This document shows positions 1-6,065 of a stretch of DNA of 6,106 nt, piece after piece; the stretch's first letter is position 1, and every line of letters begins with the position of its first letter. The translations under genes were made by a program, and so were the position numbers. The stretch covers positions 1-6,106 of the forward strand of contig CAJXOV010000152.1 of assembly GCA_913057815.1 (NCBI GenBank), in the 5' to 3' direction. Source of the stretch: an uncultured Flavobacteriales bacterium. Lineage in GTDB: Bacteria > Bacteroidota > Bacteroidia > Flavobacteriales_D > Sanyastnellaceae. Under the pieces are notes generated by a model, which saw only the letters and a program-made list of their open reading frames with translations, did no database searches and had not been told where the DNA came from.

Positions 1-24
1 GCGTCAGATGTGTATAAGAGACAG
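1..24 (+). other. Nextera (Tn5) Read-1 adapter remnant, not genomic
   Basis: These bases equal the last 24 bases of the Illumina Nextera Read-1 transposase adapter. They end in the 19-base hyperactive Tn5 mosaic end AGATGTGTATAAGAGACAG, at 6-24. The same sequence occurs in reverse complement at the other end of the window. It is library-preparation sequence left untrimmed in the assembly. Genomic DNA begins at about position 25. Confidence 0.98.
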
Positions 25-585
25 GTATACCTTCATAAAACAGTTTTAAGTGCTGAATTTATGTTGGTGAACATTCTGAAAAGAGCCAAGGAGTTAGCAC
101 AACAAGGAGTGGATCTTTTTGCAACGCCTGTTTTAAAAGAATTTCTTTATGCAGATATCGATCTATCGATGATCAAGGAAGACCGATCGATCTTAGAAAA
201 GTTCTGTTCATTAGATGATTATGATGTTCTCACTGCCATTAAAGTTTGGCAAAAACATGATGATAAAGTGCTAAGTTTATTATGCAGCTCATTATTAGAT
301 AGAAAATTATTTAAGATCAAACTGAGCAGTGAAACTTGGCCAAAAGAGTTAATCTCTAAAATTCAAGAACGCATAGCGGATAAATATGGCCTTTCTCCTG
401 AAGAATCTAAATATTTTGTGATTCATGATATGGTAGACAACAAGGCATACAGTCCTACTTCAGATAACATCTTGATTAAAATGAAAGACGGTAGAATTAT
501 AGATTTAGCCGAAGCTTCAGACCATTTAAATATTTCAGCTCTATCTGCCCCTGTTCAAAAGTGGTTTTTAGCTGAGTACATATAA
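25..585 (+). CDS. HD-superfamily phosphohydrolase (COG1078/dGTPase-like), C-terminal part only
   Basis: About 186 codons of a 5'-truncated gene, ending in TAA. The reading frame runs back into the adapter, where GTG at 10 would give a false N-terminus (MYKRQ). The first true codon is Val at 25-27. The segment YLHKTVLSAEFMLVNILKRA followed by an alpha-helical C-terminal region resembles the C-terminal half of the roughly 400-residue COG1078 HD proteins, relatives of dGTPase and SAMHD1 that hydrolyse nucleotides, often dNTPs. The metal-binding H...HD...D residues lie in the N-terminal half in this family and so are outside the window; activity cannot be judged. From memory, in many Bacteroidota this gene sits near lpxD/lpxC; here the downstream neighbour is an aspartate kinase 11 bases away, suggesting co-transcription. 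The family call rests on pattern recognition of the C-terminal half only, so the exact substrate is open. Confidence 0.72.
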   Translation, partial: VYLHKTVLSAEFMLVNILKRAKELAQQGVDLFATPVLKEFLYADIDLSMIKEDRSILEKFCSLDDYDVLTAIKVWQKHDDKVLSLLCSSLLDRKLFKIKLSSETWPKELISKIQERIADKYGLSPEESKYFVIHDMVDNKAYSPTSDNILIKMKDGRIIDLAEASDHLNISALSAPVQKWFLAEYI

Positions 586-596
586 AAGATAAAGAG

Positions 597-1853
597 ATGT
601 TAGTATTCAAATTTGGTGGTGCTTCAGTTAGAGATGCTGCTTCTGTAAAAAATGTATGTGAAATATTATCAAAGTTCTCAGATGAAACACTCATAGTAGT
701 GGTAAGTGCCATGGGCAAGGTCACTAACTTATTAGAAAGTACCATAAATGCTAAAAACTCAGAAGAGAGAATCTACTTACTAGAAAAATTTGAAGAGTTT
801 CATTCAGAAATAGCACACGAGCTTAATATTTACGATGAATTTGGACCGTATATGCAAAAAAGAATTGAGCATATAAAAAACATTTTTTCCTTAGAAATAG
901 ATGAACATCATACTTATGACGAAGTAGTTTCTCAAGGGGAGCTTTCAAGTACATACCTCATCAATCTTTTTTTAAAATCACAAAATCTAGATACGCAATG
1001 GTTGGATGCATGCACGATTATAAAGACTCTAGAAGAACATAAAGTAACACAGGTAGACTGGGCCAAATCTACCACAGAATGTGAGACCTGGAAACAAACT
1101 AACAATCTCACACCAATCACTATCACTCAGGGCTTTATTGGTAGCAACTCGAAAAAAGAAACAACAACACTTGGAAGAGAAGGATCTGACTTTAGTGCCT
1201 CAATCATAGCGTTTTTATTTAATGCAACTAGTGTTACTATCTGGAAAGATGTACCTGGAATGCTAAATGCTGATCCTAGAAAATTCCCTAACACTGTTAA
1301 ACTGAATCAAATTTCTTACAGAGAAGCTATTGAACTTGCATATTATGGGGCCAGCGTAATTCATCCAAAAACGGTTAAACCTCTCCAAAATAAAAGCATT
1401 CCATTATTTGTGAAGTCATTTCTTCAGCCAGGTGAACCTGGAACTATGATCACAGATGGAGTAGATATGAACCCTTTAGTACCTTCTTATATCTCTTCAG
1501 AAGAACAAACCTTAGTGAGCTTTACACCTAATGACTTCTCTTTTATTGGTGAAAAGGAACTCAGCCACATATTTAAAGTATTATCAGATCAAAAAGTTAC
1601 GGTGAATCTTATGCAAAATAGTGCCATTAGCTTTTCAATAGTATTCAAACAGGAGCTAACAAGGTTAAAAAAAGTAATCGAGTTATTAGAAGGTGAGTTC
1701 AAGATCCGTTATAACGAAGATTTAGAACTTTTGACTATAAGACATTACGACAATCACATCCTAGAAAACCTAACAGAAAAAAGAGAAATCTTGTTAGAAC
1801 AAAGGAGCAGAAGCACCATCAGACTTGTGATGTCCACAAAAACATCAATCTAA
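597..1853 (+). CDS. lysC: Aspartate kinase (monofunctional)
   Basis: Phosphorylates L-aspartate with ATP to give 4-aspartyl phosphate, the first step to lysine/diaminopimelate, threonine and methionine, in the cytosol. The 418-residue product has the N-terminal KFGGASV motif (residues 5-11), the VVSAMGKVTNLL strand-loop (35-46), SQGELSS (112-118), and the nucleotide-binding TTTLGREGSD segment (189-198). Next come WKDVPGMLNADPR (216-228) and YYGASVIHPKTVKPL (249-263), the conserved substrate/ATP region of the amino-acid kinase fold. Residues from about 305 onward form a regulatory ACT-type region. There is no homoserine dehydrogenase domain. The start is fixed because KFGG must lie within a few residues of the N-terminus; the upstream sequence is A-rich with no Shine-Dalgarno. 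It lies 11 bases after the HD gene and probably shares its transcript; a terminator follows about 185 bases downstream. Which amino acid inhibits it cannot be read from sequence. The symbol lysC is the usual name for a stand-alone enzyme. Confidence 0.95.
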   Translation: MLVFKFGGASVRDAASVKNVCEILSKFSDETLIVVVSAMGKVTNLLESTINAKNSEERIYLLEKFEEFHSEIAHELNIYDEFGPYMQKRIEHIKNIFSLEIDEHHTYDEVVSQGELSSTYLINLFLKSQNLDTQWLDACTIIKTLEEHKVTQVDWAKSTTECETWKQTNNLTPITITQGFIGSNSKKETTTLGREGSDFSASIIAFLFNATSVTIWKDVPGMLNADPRKFPNTVKLNQISYREAIELAYYGASVIHPKTVKPLQNKSIPLFVKSFLQPGEPGTMITDGVDMNPLVPSYISSEEQTLVSFTPNDFSFIGEKELSHIFKVLSDQKVTVNLMQNSAISFSIVFKQELTRLKKVIELLEGEFKIRYNEDLELLTIRHYDNHILENLTEKREILLEQRSRSTIRLVMSTKTSI

Positions 1854-1945
1854 AAAAGTAGCTCTCAAATAATCGGGATTATTTCGTGTTAATTTCTATT
1901 GGCCTTTTTATGTTTTGAATTGAATTTATTGATTATCTTAGCAAC

Positions 1946-2067
1946 ATCTTTAGGGCTTTCGCCCATGAGATAAGGCAAATTTTCATAGTTACAATGCACT
2001 AATTGTAATGGTAGTTTTAGTTTAATGTTAAGTGGATTAGGATCTGAGCGCAGATCCTAATTTTTTT
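1946..2067 (+). ncRNA. Possible small RNA or structured 3' UTR (speculative)
   Basis: Three hairpins stand in a row on the plus strand. The first is 1946-1971: ATCTT/GAGAT outer stem, a 2x2 mismatch, then GGGC-TTTC-GCCC. The second is 1989-2008: TTACAAT/ATTGTAA, seven pairs with a six-base loop. The third is the perfect terminator stem at 2036-2061 followed by T7. A weak Bacteroidota-like promoter may lie just upstream: TTG at 1915-1917, 16 bases, then TATCTTAG at 1934-1941, one mismatch from TAnnTTTG. That would give an RNA of about 120 bases. I do not recognise a known RNA family. The alternative is simply a long lysC 3' UTR, since the terminator is the first strong one after that gene. Confidence 0.22.
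2036..2067 (+). terminator. Rho-independent terminator of the HD-lysC transcript (or of a small RNA)
   Basis: A perfect 11-pair stem ATTAGGATCTG / CAGATCCTAAT encloses the tetraloop AGCG. Seven T residues lie at 2061-2067, the first of them doubling as the last base of the stem. The T-tract is on the plus-strand side only, so it acts on rightward transcription. It lies about 183 bases beyond the lysC stop, unusually far for a simple operon end. Confidence 0.9.
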
Positions 2068-2156
2068 GCCCAATATTTTCTCCCGACACTCATCGCAACA
2101 CGCTAATTACATGTAACTTAACGCAACAAATTACCCTAACAGAAAAATAAAGGCAT

Positions 2157-2188
2157 AAAAAAACCCTGTACACGAAGTGAACAGGGTT
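2157..2188 (-). terminator. Rho-independent terminator of the DUF2795 gene
   Basis: Read on the minus strand, AACCCTGT pairs with ACAGGGTT. Inside, CAC pairs with GTG around a TTC loop after one T-T mismatch, and a run of seven T residues follows (A run 2157-2163 on the plus strand). The hairpin begins 21 bases after the stop codon at 2210. On the plus strand the downstream sequence is only weakly T-rich, so the main direction is leftward. Confidence 0.9.
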
Positions 2189-2209
2189 CGGAATTTTATT
2201 ATTCTCTAG

Positions 2210-2431
2210 TTAATACTCATCCTCATTAAAGAAGAAATCTTCTTTAGAGGGGTAATCCGGCCAGATTTCCTCAATATTTTCGTACGCCTCTCCTTCATCT
2301 TCAATTCCCTGTAGGTTCTCTACCACTTCTAGTGGTGCTCCAGCTCTCATGGCGAAATCTATTAATTCATCCTTTGTAGCTGGCCAAGGTGCATCTTCTA
2401 AGTATGACGCTAATTCTAATGTCCAATACAT
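2210..2431 (-). CDS. DUF2795-family small acidic protein
   Basis: A 73-residue, strongly acidic protein with no cysteine, no signal peptide and no membrane segment. It begins MYWTLELASYLEDAPWPATKDELIDF; the YLED..WPATKDELIDFA...GAPLEVVENL segment (about residues 10-42) matches the short helical DUF2795 pattern (YL....(Y/W)PATK.EL...A...GA...V...L). The acidic C-terminal half with IWPDYPSKEDFFFNEDEY is what I recall as nearly invariant in Bacteroidota homologues. The function is unknown. It has its own terminator just downstream and a 164-base upstream gap, so it is probably transcribed alone. The start ATG is preceded by an A/T-rich tract without Shine-Dalgarno, as usual in this phylum. The high conservation of so small a protein suggests a housekeeping partner-binding role, but that is inference. 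Confidence 0.87.
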   Translation of the reverse strand: MYWTLELASYLEDAPWPATKDELIDFAMRAGAPLEVVENLQGIEDEGEAYENIEEIWPDYPSKEDFFFNEDEY

Positions 2432-2595
2432 ATTTTATTTGTTTATTTGATACTCAAACGATAATTTGTTCTAGTAACCGCTGCTGCGTTCAAATTTTAC
2501 GCGAATATAATTTTTTTGTTTACCTATTCGACATCAAATTTTAATCCAAAAATAACGACACCAAAACCACTTAACATCAGTGAGTTAAGCGATAA
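2432..2595 (-). promoter_or_regulatory. Upstream region of the DUF2795 gene
   Basis: This 164-base gap should hold the promoter of the DUF2795 gene. I find no clean pair of the Bacteroidota -33 TTG and -7 TAnnTTTG elements at proper spacing. Near matches on the minus strand are TAAAATTTG, present twice (2491-2499 and 2532-2540), and TATCGTTTG (2456-2464); each has one base too many between TA and TTTG. Placement is therefore uncertain. Confidence 0.3.
2570..2589 (-). terminator. Weak terminator candidate after the adenosyltransferase gene
   Basis: On the minus strand CTTAAC pairs with GTTAAG across an eight-base loop, starting about 7 bases after the TAG stop of the gene ending at 2596. It is followed by TGGTTTTGG and, further on, TTATTTTT. 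The stem is short and the T-tract is interrupted, so termination here may be partial and some read-through toward the DUF2795 gene is possible. Confidence 0.4.
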
Positions 2596-3141
2596 CTATG
2601 AGGTTTTCCAAGGGATTTCTTCTGCTAAACACTCTTTAGAAAGTGCTCTAGAAAGGACAAATAAGTAATCTGAAAGCCGATTTACATACTGAATAATCAA
2701 TTCTTCAACTCCCTGATTCTCCATTAAATCAACAATTTTCCTTTCTGCTCTTCTACAAACACACCTGGCTAAATGAGTAAATGAAACTGTCTCATGACCT
2801 CCTGGTAAGACGAAATTTTTCATTTCCGGAAGTTTCAAATTCATTTCATCCATCAAGGATTCTAGCCTTAAAACGTTGTCATTATTAATTTCAGGCAGAC
2901 TGAAAGACGATTCTTTTTTCGGATCATTGGCCAAATGACTCCCTATGGTAAATAATTCATTTTGAATAGTGATTAATTCAGCCTTGTAAGTTTCTGGCGC
3001 CTTATCTCGCACCACTCCTATCCAACTGTTTAATTCATCTATAGTACCATAAGCCTCTATACGAATATTATTCTTATTCACTCTTCTGCCGCTGAGAAGA
3101 GACGTAGTTCCTTTATCTCCTGTTTTGGTATATATCTTCAT
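2596..3141 (-). CDS. Cob(I)alamin (cob(I)yrinic acid a,c-diamide) adenosyltransferase, PduO type
   Basis: Transfers the 5'-deoxyadenosyl group of ATP to the cobalt of reduced corrinoids, giving the adenosyl form of B12 used by enzymes such as methylmalonyl-CoA mutase; cytosolic trimer in this family. At 181 residues it is full length for the PduO/MMAB class. It has the N-terminal ATP-binding TKTGDKGTTSL (5-15), SGRRVNK (17-23), AYGTIDELNSWIG (30-42), FVLPGG (110-115), the arginine-rich ARCVCRRAER (125-134, corresponding to the region of human MMAB altered in methylmalonic aciduria) and YVNRLSDYLFVLSR (152-165). All key motifs look intact. The start is the only ATG before the conserved IYTKTGD and lies 12 bases after the stop of the TetR gene, so co-transcription is likely. 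The organism may use it to assimilate or salvage B12; no corrinoid-synthesis genes or cobalamin riboswitch are visible here. Family members are called pduO, cobO or MMAB, so no symbol is given. Confidence 0.95.
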   Translation of the reverse strand: MKIYTKTGDKGTTSLLSGRRVNKNNIRIEAYGTIDELNSWIGVVRDKAPETYKAELITIQNELFTIGSHLANDPKKESSFSLPEINNDNVLRLESLMDEMNLKLPEMKNFVLPGGHETVSFTHLARCVCRRAERKIVDLMENQGVEELIIQYVNRLSDYLFVLSRALSKECLAEEIPWKTS

Positions 3142-3153
3142 GATGATAAATTT

Positions 3154-3732
3154 CTATTTACGGTTAAAAATACCTGAAAGTAAATTTTCAGTCATCTCTT
3201 TTTCTAATTCTATAGGATTAATATCTGGGTTTTTCAAATACCAAGAATACAACCACCTGAGTGTAGAAAGAATGGAAAATAATGCCAGGTCAATGTTAGC
3301 AGATTCTTTTCCTTCTTTTTTTAAAGTCTCCCTTAAAATATGTCTAAATGACAGCTCATATCCTTCCCTCATTTTAACAAACTCGCCAAATGCGGGTTCT
3401 TCCAGATGAATCCAATCAGAAGTTAATAACGCCATGCCATCCGGATTTAATATAGTTAGATCCAAATGAAGTTTAATAATCCTCTCTAATTTTGAACGGT
3501 AAGAAAGTGACGACTCATTAATGGTATTCATTCCATGAGTGAATGCTTGTGCTAAATCTAAAAGCAGTATCTGAAGGATTTCCTGTTTTCCCTTGATATG
3601 ATTATAAAGACTCGGGGCCTCTATATTAAGTTCTGCTGCTATGTCACGCATAGAAGTAGCTGTGTAACCGCGTTTTCTAAAAAGTCTAGAAGAGTCCTTT
3701 AAGATTTGAGTTTTTCGGTTAGATTCTGCCAT
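3154..3732 (-). CDS. TetR/AcrR-family transcriptional regulator
   Basis: A 192-residue DNA-binding regulator. Residues 9-54 form the N-terminal helix-turn-helix domain with the TetR signature: ILKDSSRLFRKRGYTATSMRDIA, then AAELNIEAPSLYNHIKGKQEIL, the recognition helix being around APSLYNHI. The remainder is all-helical and should bind a ligand and dimerise. Its pattern (LHLDLTILNPDGMALLTSDWIHLEEP... and LSTLRWLYSWYLKNP) recalls the C-terminal domain of KstR2/PaaR-like regulators that sense acyl-CoA thioesters; this is a resemblance from memory. The gene starts 19 bases after the mutS stop and ends 12 bases before the adenosyltransferase, so it is the middle gene of a probable operon. No clear palindromic operator is seen in those short gaps, so its targets are probably elsewhere or at the unseen mutS promoter. 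Ligand unknown. Confidence 0.92.
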   Translation of the reverse strand: MAESNRKTQILKDSSRLFRKRGYTATSMRDIAAELNIEAPSLYNHIKGKQEILQILLLDLAQAFTHGMNTINESSLSYRSKLERIIKLHLDLTILNPDGMALLTSDWIHLEEPAFGEFVKMREGYELSFRHILRETLKKEGKESANIDLALFSILSTLRWLYSWYLKNPDINPIELEKEMTENLLSGIFNRK

Positions 3733-3751
3733 TTTCTACGATTCAAAAAAA

Positions 3752-6065
3752 TTATTTACTTGTTCCTAAAATAATCTTCTTGATCTCATTCAGTTTTAAA
3801 AGTGCTTCTACTGGAGTTAAAGTGTTTATATCCGTTTGTATAATTTCCTCTCGCACTTGTTCTAAAACGGGATCATCTAATTGGAAAAAGCTGAGTTGAA
3901 CCTCTGCATCCTCTTCCTTTTCTTTACTTTTTGGGCTAGGAGATTTTTGGCCACCTGATTTGCTTTCTAGTTTAACCAAAAGCTCATTAGCCCTTAAGAC
4001 CACTTCTGATGGCATTCCAGCCATTTGTGCAACGTGTATTCCAAAACTATGATTTGAACCTCCCTCTTTGAGCTTTCTTAGGAAAATAACCTTGTCCTGA
4101 ATTTCTTTGACAGCTACATTAAAATTCTTAATTCTAGGAAATAATGACGTCATATCATTAAGCTCATGATAATGCGTAGCAAAAAGTGTTTTAGCTTTGA
4201 AAGAAGGGTGTTCGTGAAGAAACTCAGCTATAGCCCAAGCTATACTAATACCATCATATGTGCTAGTTCCTCTTCCTATTTCATCTAGAAGTATTAAACT
4301 TCTGTTTGATAAATTATTAAGAATACTGGCTGTTTCGTTCATCTCTACCATAAAAGTAGATTCACCACTAGATATATTATCTGAAGCTCCTACTCTAGTA
4401 AAGACCTTATCTACTAAGCCTAACGCGGCAGATTTAGCAGGAACAAAAGAACCCATTTGAGCCATAATACTAATCAGTGCAGTTTGCCGAAGAATAGCAG
4501 ATTTACCAGACATATTAGGCCCGGTAATCATCATCACCTGCTGATTATCGTTGTCTAGATTAATATCATTAGAAATGTACTCTTCATCTAAAGGAAGCTG
4601 TTGTTCAATTACAGGATGTCTACCTTCTTTTATATCAATAGCAAATCCTTCATTCAAAGTCGGTTTTACATAATGATTACGGATAGAAATCTTAGCAAAA
4701 CTTAAAAGGCAATCTAGTTTAGCTACTACACTGGCATTAATTTGAACAGGTGCTACGAACTGAGAACATTCATAAACCAACTCATTAAACAACCTAGATT
4801 CAATAGCTGAAATCTTCTCTTCTGCACCTAAAATTTTAGCTTCGTACTCTTTTAATTCTTCAGTAATGTAACGTTCCGCATTGACCAGAGTTTGTTTACG
4901 AATCCATGTTTCAGGAACTTTGTCTTTATGGGTATTTCTAACTTCTAAATAATATCCAAAAACATTATTATACGCTATTTTTAAAGAAGGAATGCCCGTA
5001 ATTTCAGATTCTCTTTCTTGAATTTGACGAAGGAAATCTTTTCCAGAAAAAGCTATTTTTCTTAGTTCATCTAAATCACTATTTACTCCATCAGCTATAA
5101 CATTTCCTTTGGCCAATTGTACTGGAGGATCTTCCTTTAATCTTTCCTTAATACTATCCCTAAGAGTTTCACAAAGATTTATTTGATCCGCTAATTGATT
5201 CAGGCTTTTATTCTTTTGAGAGCTGCACTTTTGTTTTATCTCAATTAAATACTCCAGTGCTCTGCTCAATTGAAGCAATTCTTTTGGATTTACTCTATTC
5301 ACTGCCACTTTAGAGATTAACCTCTCTAAATCGCCAATTTTTTTAATCTCGCTTTGCAACGCCTCAATTCCATCTGTACTGGAAGCAAAATATTCTACCA
5401 CATTTAACCTCTCTTCAATTGGAGCCAAGTCTTTTAATGGAAGAACCATCCATCTTTTCAGCAGTCTGCTTCCCATTGGAGAAACAGTGTGATCCATTAT
5501 ATCTATAAGAGTTACAGCATTTGGGTGAGGAGAATGAATAAGCTCTAAATTCCTTATAGTGAATCTATCTAGCCATACGTACTTCTCTTCTTCTATTCTA
5601 GAAATAGCAGTTATATGCTTTAATTCATTGTGCTTAGTTTCTCCTAAATAATGTAACACAGCTCCAGAAGCTACTACTCCCTGAGCCAATCTTTCTATGC
5701 CAAAACCTTTAAGTGTTTTTGTTTTAAAGTGTCCTTTTAAAATATCATTCGAAAAATCTGATGTAAACACCCAATCTTCCAACACATAAGTATAAAAATC
5801 AGAGCCAAATCTATTTTGAAATTCAGATAATCTTTGTTTTTGTATGAGGACCTCAGAAGGCTTAAAACTCTGAAGAAGCTTATCAATATAATCATCGCTT
5901 CCTTGAGCACATAGATATTCACCAGTAGACACATCAAGAAATGAAACTCCTGACACATCATCATTTAAATGAACGGCAGCTAAAAAATTGTTCTTTTTAT
6001 TGTCAAGTACTTGATCATGATAAGAAACACCGGGAGTCACGAGTTCTGTAACTCCTCTTTTAACT
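3752..6065 (-). CDS. mutS: DNA mismatch repair protein MutS, N-terminus cut off by the contig end
   Basis: Recognises mismatches and small loops and, with ATP, recruits MutL. About 770 residues remain. The true sequence begins near [18 protein letters not shown], which in MutS lies just over 100 residues in, so domain I with the mismatch-reading Phe-X-Glu motif is missing. Numbering from the false adapter Met: connector domain about 30-150; core and clamp 155-510, including [10 protein letters not shown] (372-381); ATPase with Walker A GPNMSGKS (521-528), signature [11 protein letters not shown] (571-581), Walker [17 protein letters not shown] (596-611) and ATHYHEL (635-641). [12 protein letters not shown] (680-691) belongs to the dimer interface. 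A charged linker (707-727) leads to QLSFF (729-733), a likely sliding-clamp-binding motif, and a C-terminal [14 protein letters not shown] helix. The six residues MCIRDR that an automatic caller would place at the start are adapter, apart from one base. The ATPase looks intact. It is the first visible gene of the mutS-tetR-adenosyltransferase cluster. Confidence 0.97.

Larger units (their letters stand above)
1889..2093 (-). pseudogene. Possible decayed or frameshifted small ORF (speculative)
   Basis: On the minus strand, ATG at 2093-2091 opens an 18-codon frame (MSVGRKYWAKKLGSALRS) that stops at TAA 2039-2037. The +1 frame is open from 2056 to a TAA at 1891-1889 (55 codons) and reads plausibly, for example LMGESPKDVAKIINKF with a basic tail. 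Joining them by one +1 shift at the stop would give about 67 residues. The long frame alone lacks a good start: only an internal GTG and a late ATG are available. The join sits exactly on the perfect terminator stem of the opposite strand, and the minus-strand transcript from the DUF2795 gene should end at 2157, so an own promoter would be needed. I do not recognise the product. Chance is the leading explanation. Confidence 0.13.
1854..2209. other. Convergent intergenic region between lysC and the DUF2795 gene
   Basis: This 356-base stretch has no convincing gene. From left to right it holds a weak AT-rich hairpin right after lysC (1867-1884, AAATAAT/ATTATTT around CGGG, no T-tract). Then come two more hairpins (1946-1971 and 1989-2008), a strong plus-strand terminator (2036-2067), and a short stretch with a ten-base palindrome TTACATGTAA at 2107-2116. 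That palindrome lies between two copies of CGCAACA (2094-2100 and 2122-2128). A strong minus-strand terminator (2157-2188) follows. The two strong terminators face each other and keep the convergent operons apart. An open minus-strand frame (1889-2059) overlaps the structured part and is listed separately. Confidence 0.8.

Noticed and set aside
497..1126. Open frames on the minus strand at 497-745 and 932-1126
   Set aside because: They lie antisense to the HD and aspartate kinase genes, have low-complexity products with no recognisable motif, and are shadows of the well-supported plus-strand coding.
1195..1224. Glu in place of the second Gly in the aspartate kinase TLGRGGSD motif as a sign of an inactive enzyme
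   Set aside because: This position varies among active aspartate kinases (Asn in the E. coli bifunctional enzymes), and GRE is, from memory, common in Bacteroidota. All other key motifs are intact.
1867..1884. Terminator immediately after lysC
   Set aside because: The hairpin is short and A/T-only apart from its loop, with no T-tract following, so it is unlikely to terminate efficiently.
2037..2075. A -1 programmed frameshift signal (A AAA AAA before a stem-loop) on the minus strand, as in insertion sequences
   Set aside because: The heptamer is in the right frame of the 18-codon ORF, but a -1 shift leads to a stop after about 14 codons and not into the long open frame. The stem is better explained as the plus-strand terminator, whose T-tract is the complement of the A-run.
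2432..2595. Cobalamin riboswitch near the adenosyltransferase gene
   Set aside because: This gap is downstream of that gene, not upstream. I see no B12-box-like conserved sequence, and the true upstream gap of the gene is only 12 bases.
3125..3409. Plus-strand open frame across the adenosyltransferase/TetR junction
   Set aside because: It is antisense to two clear genes, and its product has no family resemblance and a composition expected of a shadow frame.
4260..4460. Plus-strand open frame inside mutS
   Set aside because: It lies opposite the highly conserved MutS ATPase segment, whose codon constraints explain the absence of stops.
5737..5964. Second minus-strand frame inside mutS with hydrophobic stretches
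   Set aside because: It overlaps the MutS connector domain in another frame; the hydrophobicity comes from the shifted reading of AT-rich codons.
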